In this document: piece after piece, positions 1 through 8,962 of the stretch
How positions within the stretch are numbered: position 1 is the stretch's first letter
Layout of the letters: each line of letters begins with the position of its first letter
From: Planctomycetota bacterium
GTDB taxonomy: Bacteria > Planctomycetota > Planctomycetia > Planctomycetales > Planctomycetaceae
NCBI GenBank assembly: GCA_003669615.1
Contig: QWOO01000247.1
Span: forward strand, 1 to 32,854
DNA length: 32,854 nt
Direction of reading: 5' to 3'
The notes under the pieces: generated by a model
Database searches by the model: none
What the model was told of the DNA's origin: nothing
The model's input: the letters and a program-made list of their open reading frames with translations, nothing else
Position numbers and translations under genes: made by a program

Positions 1-272
1 ATCACATAGTCCGAATCCGTAAGGTCCTTCTCTGCCAGCAACGACTTCACGCGAGGATCTGAGTTGCGGTGAATCACCTGCACCCAGGAACTGGAGCGAT
101 ACGCCGGCACCTGACGCTGAAACATCATGTAACCAACGCCCACACCCAGAAGCCCCAGCACAATCACGAACGATTTTCGGCGTTTCAGAAAACCGACGAT
201 GTCCAGACCTCCAGCCTGATCTTCGTTATTCTGAGGATGAACAAGCTGATTTTCGTAGGGCATACTTGGCAC
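1..272 (-). CDS. Wzz/chain-length-determinant-like or exopolysaccharide tyrosine-kinase N-terminus, truncated by window edge
   Basis: Own translation of the minus strand: (V)PSMPYENQLVHPQNNEDQAGGLDIVGFLKRRKSFVIVLGLLGVGVGYMMFQRQVPAYRSSSWVQVIHRNSDPRVKSLLAEKDLTDSDYVI. Juxtamembrane 'LKRRK' followed by one TM helix, typical of Wzz-type N-termini. Probable GTG start at 272 with AGGAG at 280-284; alternative ATG at 263. Neighbours are polysaccharide genes. Not in the supplied ORF track. Confidence 0.7.
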   Translation of the reverse strand, partial: MPSMPYENQLVHPQNNEDQAGGLDIVGFLKRRKSFVIVLGLLGVGVGYMMFQRQVPAYRSSSWVQVIHRNSDPRVKSLLAEKDLTDSDYV

Positions 273-562
273 GAGAGAACTCCTGAATTCGAGCCGCTTT
301 TGAACGGACGCTCCTGTATCAGTCGAAACTTGCGTCGACTTTCCCATTGTGAGACGAATTGACCCCATTATCCACAACAGACCCGTTAATTCAGAAACTC
401 TCAGCACATCCACTGCCATCCGGAAAGCCTGGGAGAAATGGAGAACTCGGATGCACAAAATCAACATTCACCCTATGCCCGGGAAATCGCCATCCAGGGA
501 CAAAAAGTCAATCCTGGGGGTGGACGCTGAATGTGTATGCATTTTCAATCGTGGCTCTCTCT

Positions 563-644
563 GCTCTTGGCCTGTCGGCTCCGGGTTAAACTTCACAAAA
601 CCGGGCGTTGAATCATTCAAGAACGGTGAGAGACATCCTGCTGG
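563..644 (-). repeat. Diverged half copy of the 5836-5977 MITE-like element
   Basis: GCTCTTGGCCTGTCGGCTCCGGGTTAAAC (563-591) matches reverse complement of 5890-5918 at 27/29 positions; ACAAAAC follows at the same spacing, and a GAGACA TIR-like tail lies at ~630-644. Confidence 0.55.
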
Positions 645-672
645 CACGTTTCGAAGTTGCGCATTTGCGGCC

Positions 673-956
673 ATCACAACCCGAAACGTAAGTGAGGGAT
701 TGAGCTGTCGCGTTTTACAAGTGTTGCGGGTGTAGTCACGGATTTCGGTAGGTCCTGCCTGCCGGGCAGGACTTCGCGGCTTGCCGCGACCTCTGTGCAT
801 GTGAACCGCCAGTATCGGCCTGCCGTCTCATTGGCACGTCGCACGGGGTTCGCCTGCGGCGAAAGTCCTTTCCGGCAGAAAGGACCTACTTTAACAACGA
901 TCCGCGACTACACCCCATGTTGCCGAAAATCCGTCGCTGACGCGTCGGGTTATGAT
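673..956. repeat. Nested inverted-repeat element (two repeat units head-to-head)
   Basis: Outer arms 673-701 and 928-956 (23/29 complementary), middle arms 731-743 and 900-912 (TGTAGTCRCGGAT, 12/13), inner arms ~748-774 and ~862-889. Each half contains two short hairpins. Confidence 0.75.
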
Positions 957-1069
957 AATCCCTTGTGTTTTTGGACCGCTGCTCCTCGGCAGTCTTGAAC
1001 AGCGCAACTTCAAAACTGGCGTGTCAGCATGAAGTTGCAGGCTCTTTTGACGCCACAGAGACTCGCCAG

Positions 1070-3748
1070 CTACTTGTACGTTGTCGGGGGCAATTTGATC
1101 AGCCTCTCAAGTGAACCGTCTATCTCTTTGTCTGACGAATCAAAGCTCTGCACCCGAAGCCATTCGTCATACGCTTCACCATTGCGACCCGACCGTTCCA
1201 GGACTTTCGCCCGGTTCTTTCTAAGTGGCACGTTCCGAGGATGTTCGAACAAACACCCGTCAAGATACTGGAGCGCCTCTTCAGCAGCCCCCGTGGCCTC
1301 CAAATGCTGAACGCGAGCGATCACGATCTGGTCTGTAGCACGCGGACGATCGCTTTTCCAAATTTGTGAAGCCTTTGCAAACAGAGGCTGCTGAATCGCC
1401 GGCACGCCATTTAATTCCACTGCACATTTCACACAGGCCTCGTAGGTGGAAGGCATAAACCAGTCGAGCGCTACGTCCGCTCCGAGCGACGTCGTCAGCC
1501 GCCTCATAATTTGCGGATAGAACACGTCCGATGCCGCGAGGGACTGAGCCCAGCAGGACCGGCAATCTTCCGTTCTTCCCACCTGAAGCATAAATGATCC
1601 CAAGGCAAACAATGCCGGGGCTCCATGCGGCTCCGAGAACCTCACGTAGTTCATTGTGCCGTGCGATTCAGAATACTTGTCCATCAAAAATTCATTGGCA
1701 GCCAAAGGAAGACCAATCGTGAGGACACACGACGACTGCTCCATCAGCCGCCGCGATTCCGTGTGCCACGGATACTTTTGAAGTGCCGATTCCACTTCGC
1801 TGCGCACGGCCAGCTTCATAGTGTCCGATGCCTTTTCATCCAGAATTCGGTCAGCTAACCGAACGGGTGTCAGTTCTCGAAATACATTTTCTGCCTGCGC
1901 GACCGTGAGCCCTTTTTCCTTCAGCAGTCCGGTGGTCAACTCACGCTGGAACAACAGTTCCAAAAACAACACCCGGGTGCGGTGTCCCTGAAGATCATCG
2001 GGACAACGCTCCAGTGCGATGCTTAACTGCTTCAGCATGGCATCGCCGGAATCCATCAAAACCGCCAAATCCGGACGATTCAGCAAACGCTCGGCCGGCA
2101 CGATGGCTTCAAAAACGCGAGCAGCTGCAGTGGTATTCGGGATCAGTGCCGCCGTGGAAATTACGAGTGACAGCCAGATTCCGACAACAAGCAGACCAGG
2201 CAGCTTGAGGTACCATTCTTCCGAGGTTGATCCCTTTTCAACGCCGCTTCCAGACGCCAGCGAGTACTTTTCCAGGAGCACGACAAGAACGACAACAACT
2301 CCTGCGACGGACGGCAACGATATTCCGTAGTCAAAAAAAGCGGCCCCGGCCAAGGCAGCTCCCAGAAAGACCACGGAACTGCCGAGGCGATCCGCCAGAT
2401 CAGTCTTCCTGTTCTGTCGGACTGTTTTCAGGGTCGTCGCGCGACGAGCAAAAACCAGCGCCAGTACGACAAACGCCAGCATGCAAACAACGCCGGCCAG
2501 GCCGGACTCCACAAATAATTCCACGTACTGATTGTCAGCTCTCTGGAACCATTTCCCGGTGTAATGCCGCTGATACGGCAGGGTCGCAAAACGATACGCA
2601 CCAAGACCGGAACCGAGAAATGGAAAATCAAAACCACTCTGTAACGAATCGGACCAGTGCAACAGACGGCCGGTGGATTCCGAAACCGGATCCTTCAGCG
2701 TTTGCAGTTCCGAAAGGACGATCGTATCAAGCTCCATCAGCACCAAGAGCGAACAACTCACCGCCACAAGCACCAACACACTACATGTGGCTGCCAGTAA
2801 TCGCCCACTGAACGAGCGACTGACCAGGAATGCTATCAGTCCAAGTACTGCGGCACTGACGCCGGCTCGCGACAACGTGACAGCGATCGCGGCCATCAGC
2901 AAAATGACGGCACTGATCGCCAGAATCTGCATGGGCGTGAGGTCCGCGATGCGTCCGACAAAGGTCATCCATGCCTCCCGAAATCTCTCGGTACTCGAAG
3001 CGCGGAGCCGTGAGGTCCGAGCCTCTGCCGGATGCCTGCTCTGGAAAAGCACACCCATCAGGAACAAAGCAGCTGCCAGGCACGAGATCAGCCAACCGGC
3101 GGCATTATTGGGATTCACGAAACAACCGAAAGGCGTTGTTTCACTGATTTTCCAGTCATTCCCGATCACGACGGCCCCGCCGCTGAGCTGTTGCGGGATG
3201 GCGAACACAGACATGGCGCAGCCGCTGAATACGAGCGTGGCTGCAACAAGCAACAAGTGAGTCCGGCTGCGTGCTGCTTCAAACACCACCAGCGTCACAA
3301 GAACGAGTGACATCATCCGACTCACCCACTGTCGCGTTTCCGCTGGCATCACACTGCGAGGCGAACGCGTGAACGCGATCGCGGGATCCAACGTGGCTGG
3401 CAACTGATCGACAAGCTCAAATTGAACGGCGTGCTCCATCTGAAGAACCGGTGGGGTGCAGATGGGCACGAGCTGAATTACGCCAATCAGTGCCATTCCC
3501 AGCAGCGGAAGACAGGTCAATGGAAGTCGCCTGCCCCAATCTCCGCAGAGCAACATTCCTGCCAAAGTGCACGCCCCTGCGATAACTGCCCCTGCCTGCA
3601 GAACCAGGTCCGCCTGAGGAATGGCACCTCCAAGAAACCATGGAACCACGGCAACCGCAAGCGTCGTGATGGCCAAACCCAGGATGCGAAGACCTTCCCC
3701 GATTCGATTCGCCGCACTTGTTTCCGTTTCGTGTGTGTCTGCCGGCAT
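1070..3748 (-). CDS. O-antigen ligase/polymerase (Wzy/WaaL-like) membrane protein with long C-terminal TPR-like region
   Basis: 892-aa ORF with many TM segments, a 'GCFVNPNNAAGWL' stretch and a central 'LGSGLGAYRFATLPYQ' motif region as in O-antigen ligase families; soluble C-terminal ~350 aa with repeat-like helices. Next to wecA-like and Wzz-like genes. Confidence 0.75.
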   Translation of the reverse strand: MPADTHETETSAANRIGEGLRILGLAITTLAVAVVPWFLGGAIPQADLVLQAGAVIAGACTLAGMLLCGDWGRRLPLTCLPLLGMALIGVIQLVPICTPPVLQMEHAVQFELVDQLPATLDPAIAFTRSPRSVMPAETRQWVSRMMSLVLVTLVVFEAARSRTHLLLVAATLVFSGCAMSVFAIPQQLSGGAVVIGNDWKISETTPFGCFVNPNNAAGWLISCLAAALFLMGVLFQSRHPAEARTSRLRASSTERFREAWMTFVGRIADLTPMQILAISAVILLMAAIAVTLSRAGVSAAVLGLIAFLVSRSFSGRLLAATCSVLVLVAVSCSLLVLMELDTIVLSELQTLKDPVSESTGRLLHWSDSLQSGFDFPFLGSGLGAYRFATLPYQRHYTGKWFQRADNQYVELFVESGLAGVVCMLAFVVLALVFARRATTLKTVRQNRKTDLADRLGSSVVFLGAALAGAAFFDYGISLPSVAGVVVVLVVLLEKYSLASGSGVEKGSTSEEWYLKLPGLLVVGIWLSLVISTAALIPNTTAAARVFEAIVPAERLLNRPDLAVLMDSGDAMLKQLSIALERCPDDLQGHRTRVLFLELLFQRELTTGLLKEKGLTVAQAENVFRELTPVRLADRILDEKASDTMKLAVRSEVESALQKYPWHTESRRLMEQSSCVLTIGLPLAANEFLMDKYSESHGTMNYVRFSEPHGAPALFALGSFMLQVGRTEDCRSCWAQSLAASDVFYPQIMRRLTTSLGADVALDWFMPSTYEACVKCAVELNGVPAIQQPLFAKASQIWKSDRPRATDQIVIARVQHLEATGAAEEALQYLDGCLFEHPRNVPLRKNRAKVLERSGRNGEAYDEWLRVQSFDSSDKEIDGSLERLIKLPPTTYK

Positions 3749-3855
3749 TCGTCAGGAACTCTCTACCGACAGGCGGTTCCGGAGTGATAGCGTTTCTTCA
3801 ACGTGGCCATCTGAAGAAACGAAAACCGTGACACCACGAGACCTCTGGGGCCGAG

Positions 3856-5400
3856 TCAATTCAGTGCATTTTCAATCATCGATGTTCGGCTCGCAGCAAC
3901 GGCAACATCGTGCATAGTCACCGCCGTCGGCAATCGTCGACTGATAAGGTGAGTGACGATATCTCGCAATTGCCCTTCAAACGGACGCAGTCCGATCATC
4001 AGCTCATTCACCCACTCCACCACAGCACCTTCAGGCGCTGCCGCTGCCAGACGCACGTGACCCGCTCGAATGCCATTGACAATGAGCGGAATGTCTGAAC
4101 GCCAGACATCGTGCAGTTCTCCCCGGGAACGTGATCGCCAAGTCCCGTGATATTCTTCGCCCATACTGGGCATGTTGATCATCAGGTCGACGCCGTCCAG
4201 CCCATGCTTTTCGGCAAATTCCGTCAAGGTTTGCCACAGGTGCTCCCAGGTGTGCTGGCCGTGCAGACGGACTTGTTCATCATGCAGAACAGGACTCGGG
4301 TCCGCTGTCTTCCGCACAAGCGAACTGGCAAAACGACGCAGGCGATTGGTCAGCAGATTGAGTTCCGCATGCCCAAAAGAGCGAGTAACAACCAGCAGAG
4401 AGAGGGCTGTCAGAACCCCGATGATGGCAATCAGGTCGCTACCCAGCGCCGCACCCGCAATCGCTCCAATGCCAGTGAGACTGCAGAGTGAGCCAACCAC
4501 AACCAGCAGTCGAACGCCGGTATGACCTTGACGAACAAGGCAATGATGGAGATGACCGCGGTCCGTTGTATATATACTTCGCCCGGTCAGTCGACGCCGG
4601 ACGATGGCCATCGCGACATCAAAAATTGGGATCGCCCAGATAGCCGTCGGCATAATCAAAGCAACAGCCGCGTACTGCTTCAGCGAACACTTCAAAGCAA
4701 CACACCCAAGAACCAGCCCGATCAACATGCTTCCCGAGTCGCCCAGAAACATTCGGGCGGGGGGCAGGTTGTAGACCAGAAAACCGCTTAGTGCTCCCGC
4801 AAGTGCAAGAGAAATCAGCAGACCATCAGGTCGACCACCGAGGATAAAAGTCACAGCCGCAACGGAGAGACTGAGAATGATTCCCGTGGTACTGGCGAGA
4901 CCATCCACTCCGTCAATCAAGTTCAGTGCGTTGATCGCCCCCAGAATCCAGAAGACCGTCACGAAGGGAGCCACATCACCGAATTCCAGCGGATACCCCA
5001 GGATCTCGATACGCTGAATCATAATCCCCGACGGAACCATCACCACGGCCGCAAGAAACTGGCCGGCAAGCTTCTGGCGGCCACGTAAACCGAAGCGATC
5101 GTCGAGCAGGCCAACGAAGACTATCAGCAGTGAAGCGCATGCCAGCGACATCAAAAAGCGAACGTCGCCTTCGTTTGATTTGAGCAAGTCAGGATAGGCA
5201 ACACTTGTGGCCAGCACGGCAATGACGATCGACAGCAGAACTGTCGGACCACCCGTGAGCGGGACTGCCTTTGAATGCAACTTTCGATGACCGTCAGGCC
5301 TGTCGACCAGGCCTATCCGGCGCGCGACAATTGCCATTAACGGTGAGATCACCACCGCAGCGATAACGGAAGTGATAATGGTGAGCAAGGGGAAGTTCAT
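3856..5400 (-). CDS. Undecaprenyl-phosphate N-acetylglucosaminyl/sugar-1-phosphate transferase (WecA/TagO/MraY family) with extra C-terminal domain
   Basis: Polytopic protein with 'PDGHRKLHSKAVPLTGGP', 'NALNLIDGVDGLASTTG' and 'ARMFLGDSGSMLIG', all hallmarks of polyprenyl-phosphate HexNAc-1-P transferases. Confidence 0.9.
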   Translation of the reverse strand: MNFPLLTIITSVIAAVVISPLMAIVARRIGLVDRPDGHRKLHSKAVPLTGGPTVLLSIVIAVLATSVAYPDLLKSNEGDVRFLMSLACASLLIVFVGLLDDRFGLRGRQKLAGQFLAAVVMVPSGIMIQRIEILGYPLEFGDVAPFVTVFWILGAINALNLIDGVDGLASTTGIILSLSVAAVTFILGGRPDGLLISLALAGALSGFLVYNLPPARMFLGDSGSMLIGLVLGCVALKCSLKQYAAVALIMPTAIWAIPIFDVAMAIVRRRLTGRSIYTTDRGHLHHCLVRQGHTGVRLLVVVGSLCSLTGIGAIAGAALGSDLIAIIGVLTALSLLVVTRSFGHAELNLLTNRLRRFASSLVRKTADPSPVLHDEQVRLHGQHTWEHLWQTLTEFAEKHGLDGVDLMINMPSMGEEYHGTWRSRSRGELHDVWRSDIPLIVNGIRAGHVRLAAAAPEGAVVEWVNELMIGLRPFEGQLRDIVTHLISRRLPTAVTMHDVAVAASRTSMIENALN

Positions 5401-5835
5401 TCAGGTCGCGTCAATCATTGAGTAGACAGCCAAAGCTCTCATTCACCGCGGAGTTTCTATACCCGCATCAGCCGTCTCGGTAGGGATTCCCAACGTGAGA
5501 CGAACTGCTGAGGTCTACTGCCTCCGCAAATTCCCTGCCAAACCGGTTAAGGTCTCTCGTTTGCCATGGAGCGGCAAACGGCGATGAACAGAAAACTTGC
5601 AGACTTTGTTCCCTTAAGCAGAGATTGCGATCATGGTGTAGACTCGCAACCCGTTGCAAGCATGCAATCAATGAATCACAGAAAACTCATTCAATGTTCA
5701 CAGACCCCACCATCGCTCCCAAACGTGGTGTTGACACAAATCCCCCAGACGTCGTCATTCAACATCTCGCCATTACAACCTGCGCGAAAAATGGGCAGGT
5801 ACTGAGCTTCCGGCAGCCGTGCTGATGATTCCTCT

Positions 5836-5977
5836 CTAGCGTAGTGTCTCACTCAGATGGGAGCTTAATAGAGTAGAGTGTTTTGTCTTGTTTAACCCGT
5901 GGCCGACAGGCCAAGAGCAAAAAACCTGGCCTGTCGGCCACGGGTTAAACGAAGGGATTTGAGAGACACTCCACTAG
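5836..5977. mobile_element. MITE-like non-coding element
   Basis: Imperfect terminal inverted repeats CTAGCGTAGTGTCTC (5836-5850) and GAGACACTCCACTAG (5963-5977), 13/15 complementary, enclosing a perfect 24-bp inverted repeat (5890-5913 / 5927-5950). No ORF. Confidence 0.6.
5890..5950. repeat. Perfect 24-bp inverted repeat with 13-nt spacer
   Basis: GTTTAACCCGTGGCCGACAGGCCA agagcaaaaaacc TGGCCTGTCGGCCACGGGTTAAAC. Confidence 0.95.
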
Positions 5978-6179
5978 CCACCTGACCGCTCACGGAAGAA
6001 TCCTTAAGTCCACGCCATTGACTCAAAGCGCAACGGCGTTGGCGTACGGAGATCTGAGCGCGCGGGGTACGAGAGTGCCCTGATTCCTTGCGATGGGACC
6101 GGGCAAAGCATTGGATTCACATCCCCCTCTGGCCTGACAGTCCACGTCATCGCGGCGCAAAGTGGCCTGCGGGAACGCG

Positions 6180-7019
6180 TCAGATCATGAAATCTGTTTC
6201 GCGGCAGAGGATTCTGTCGACCAGATCCTGGGGGAAATCCGCGGCCGGCGACCGCTCCGGATCAAGGTCTGTGGGATTAATACCACAGTAGACGCTCCAG
6301 GGCCCAAGATGCCGCCAGCGGCCGGCTCGTTTGGGCTCGCCAGGCACCACAGGAGTTGTGCAGCGATTACAGCCAATCGTTGAATAGCCCTGCTTATGCA
6401 AGGGGTTCAGAATCACACTGTTTTCGCGGATATAGGCTTCCAGTTGCTCGTCTGTAAAGTTCGCGAGTGGATTGATGCGAAGACAGTTCAGACGCGTATC
6501 GATGGCCAAAATTGGGCAGATACCTCGCCGACCACCGTCTGCTCGCCGCAAACTTCCGATCAACGCGTCATACTGGCCTTTGACAGCGTCTAACGGCTCA
6601 GACTTTCGCATTTCGCAGCACTGCTTTTGGCCATCCGCCGTCAAATACAGAATGCCGTATTTTTCCGTCTGTTCCACCATGGTCATGGCAGGAGTCAGCG
6701 TGTGAATCGACAACCCGTAATGCCTCATCAGCTGATCCCGGGTATCCAGAGTTTCCTGGAACAGCACTCCTGTATCCACAAAAACGACCGGAAGCTTCAC
6801 GGGGATCGAATAAAGCATATGGCAGATGACGTTTCCGGATTCCTGCATGGACGACATGGCGGCCACGCGATCTCCGAAGATCTCCTGCGCCCAGAGCAGC
6901 AATTCCTGAGGTGTGCGGTCATCAAATGCACGATTTAATGCGACAAGATCGGCCTGAGTAAGGCGGGCCATGGTTCTTTTCCGAAGTTCGCCCGGAGGCC
7001 GGGAATATCGATCCTTCAA
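6180..7019 (-). CDS. cysH: Phosphoadenylyl-/adenylyl-sulfate reductase family (CysH-like)
   Basis: '[22 protein letters not shown]', '[11 protein letters not shown]', '[31 protein letters not shown]' (CC and CxxC pairs of Fe-S APS reductases) and a C-terminal 'YCGIN' at the catalytic-Cys position. Start may be the internal Met (MARLTQ) at 6971. Confidence 0.85.
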   Translation of the reverse strand: MKDRYSRPPGELRKRTMARLTQADLVALNRAFDDRTPQELLLWAQEIFGDRVAAMSSMQESGNVICHMLYSIPVKLPVVFVDTGVLFQETLDTRDQLMRHYGLSIHTLTPAMTMVEQTEKYGILYLTADGQKQCCEMRKSEPLDAVKGQYDALIGSLRRADGGRRGICPILAIDTRLNCLRINPLANFTDEQLEAYIRENSVILNPLHKQGYSTIGCNRCTTPVVPGEPKRAGRWRHLGPWSVYCGINPTDLDPERSPAADFPQDLVDRILCRETDFMI

Positions 7020-7156
7020 GACGGCCGCCTACCAGCGAATGCTGGATTCAGGGAGCAACCGGCTCAATCTGGGCGAATAATAGCGGCTTTACCATCTGGG
7101 AAAAGACCGACGTCCACGGTCGTGCAGTCCAGCTGACTGGTAAGGGGTGAAAACGA

Positions 7157-7189
7157 AAAGAGCGAAGGCTATTCGGGCCTTCGCTCTTT
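7157..7189 (-). terminator. Rho-independent-type terminator downstream of 7247-8962
   Basis: 13-bp stem AAAGAGCGAAGGC / GCCTTCGCTCTTT with 7-nt loop; T-rich tract on the minus-strand side (CTCTTTTCGTTTTC). Confidence 0.75.
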
Positions 7190-7246
7190 GTGTCCACATT
7201 CAGGAAAAGCAAGATGGGCTAAGCAACGGTGGTTGCTCGGTGCCGC

Positions 7247-8962
7247 TTAACGAGCAGCCGCGTCCCACCACCAGCGACCGCTTTGCCCCACAGGACTGGC
7301 GTCTACAGCGGCTTCAGCAACCTCTGCAGACACTCTGAATTTCTCTGAATTAGTGACGATACTGCGGAAATCGCCACGAACTCCGCCTGCCACCTGAACC
7401 ACAATTTCGCCACCTCGATAAACCCGGCTGGTCGCCGCAGTCATCAATTCGTCGGGAACTTCCACGGTTGCAGGCACATAACTTCCATCCGCAGTCAGCA
7501 CTTCCGGATGCCATCCAATCTGACGATTCAGACCCATCGTGTGAATCATGGCCGTGGCCAAACTGAGATCAAACACGTTCTGCAGGTCAGCAAAGACAAC
7601 ATCCTGGCCAGCCAATTCCGGCAAATGTTCGGTAAATAACTGGGCGAACTGAGTGTTGGCGCCATCGGCTTTGCCCGTGGATTGTCTAGTCCCGTCGACG
7701 TTCACCAGTTGATTTTCAGACTGACACTGAACTTCTCGCCCAGAGAACTCAAAGGCCTGACGATCGGGAGAAACCTGGATTGAATCGTATCCAACCGTCA
7801 TCCACCAACGCAGAGCGTCCATTGACGCTCCTCGACGCTCGGTACGGGAGAGCAAATCAAAGTAGCTTTTCATGCCCTTCGCGCCTTCGCGTTCGCCAAT
7901 GCCAATCAGCTTCATCTGATAGTCGGCTTCGACAATCACGCTGGCCACGCGAGAATCTTCGGGAACTCCCTGTACGATAACATTCTGCAAACCCAGCATG
8001 TCTTCCAGCTTCTGCGTTACCTGACCCACGTTCTTTGGCGACAGCTTTGTTCGAGCTGCGTACTCCTGAACGGACTTGACCTGCTCAGGCTTCGGATCGA
8101 TGGAACACATGAAGAAACCGGGGCCGCCGGATGAAAACGTGCGGCTGAGCGTTACCAGATCATCAAATTTTAGTGTTGGACGACCACTGGCAACACCAAC
8201 CGTGCGGCCCGTTTCATCGGTCTTCCATTCTCCAGCGGGTCCACCAATCACGATATCGCTGGTTTCCGGGAAGACGAACAGAAACTGGACTTCCGTGAGT
8301 CCTGCCATTGAGGCGACATCGTCGGAAATCGGCTGTCCGGCTGCGGCCAGACCTTTAACATGCTGTTCCAGCCGCGGCAGAGAAACCAGTCGGAGATTCG
8401 AGGCTTCTCGAACGTCCTGATTATGATTGGCCGTCTGGGCCAACTGAGCGGCCGTTACCAGACGCGAATTATCGAACGTCATTGTGATCGCACCGGCCAT
8501 CGCAGGCACACCTACGAACACTCCCTGCAGGAACGGCGTCATCGAGCCGTATTCGCCGGAGCCCAGAGGATCGGCCCAGGATTCTTCGCCAGTTTGTTCC
8601 ACGATGAGCGTCATCAGCTGCGTAAAGTCGGCTCCACCGCCCCCGCCTGCTTCCAAAGCTTCACCCAAAGACTTCGCCTTGTCAGCAGTTCCGCGGTCAC
8701 CGACCTGCAGAGCTGCTGTTTCCAAGAATTCGGCGGCGCTGGCAAAGTCACCCTGCTCCGCTTTCAGGCGAGCTTCGAGCCTTAATTTCGCCGATTCGGA
8801 GATTGCGGCAAGAGTGGGCACTCCGTCCTTTTCTCCTGCCCGAGCCATTCCTTCAGCGGAAAGCACGGCAAGCCCACAGGCTACAGTCAGGCCCTTCTGC
8901 AGAAATCGACGAAGCCGAGGACTTGAACCAGGGACAACAGAATCAAACAGTGCCATCTGCAT
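7247..8962 (-). CDS. Secreted protein of unknown function (possibly the planctomycete DUF1598-type family)
   Basis: 571-aa ORF, N-terminal basic/hydrophobic signal-like segment (RRFLQKGLTVACGLAVLSAEGMARA), well-formed globular sequence, followed by a terminator. Family name is recollection, not searched. Confidence 0.8.
   Translation of the reverse strand: MQMALFDSVVPGSSPRLRRFLQKGLTVACGLAVLSAEGMARAGEKDGVPTLAAISESAKLRLEARLKAEQGDFASAAEFLETAALQVGDRGTADKAKSLGEALEAGGGGGADFTQLMTLIVEQTGEESWADPLGSGEYGSMTPFLQGVFVGVPAMAGAITMTFDNSRLVTAAQLAQTANHNQDVREASNLRLVSLPRLEQHVKGLAAAGQPISDDVASMAGLTEVQFLFVFPETSDIVIGGPAGEWKTDETGRTVGVASGRPTLKFDDLVTLSRTFSSGGPGFFMCSIDPKPEQVKSVQEYAARTKLSPKNVGQVTQKLEDMLGLQNVIVQGVPEDSRVASVIVEADYQMKLIGIGEREGAKGMKSYFDLLSRTERRGASMDALRWWMTVGYDSIQVSPDRQAFEFSGREVQCQSENQLVNVDGTRQSTGKADGANTQFAQLFTEHLPELAGQDVVFADLQNVFDLSLATAMIHTMGLNRQIGWHPEVLTADGSYVPATVEVPDELMTAATSRVYRGGEIVVQVAGGVRGDFRSIVTNSEKFRVSAEVAEAAVDASPVGQSGRWWWDAAAR

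Noticed and set aside
468-800. 110-aa minus ORF (and + ORFs 349-735, 359-589, 795-998) left of the polysaccharide cluster
   Set aside because: They overlap the inverted-repeat element and the half-MITE copy; peptide sequences are repeat-derived and low in coding character.
1004-1038. 9-bp inverted repeat GCAACTTCA / TGAAGTTGC downstream of the O-antigen ligase-like gene
   Set aside because: Loop of 17 nt and no T-tract; too weak to call a terminator.
2227-3260. 194- and 195-aa + strand ORFs
   Set aside because: Antisense to the O-antigen ligase-like gene; no recognisable motifs.
5558-5580. CGTTTGCC...GGCAAACG inverted repeat
   Set aside because: 8-bp stem in an intergenic region without supporting context; could be an operator but unsupported.
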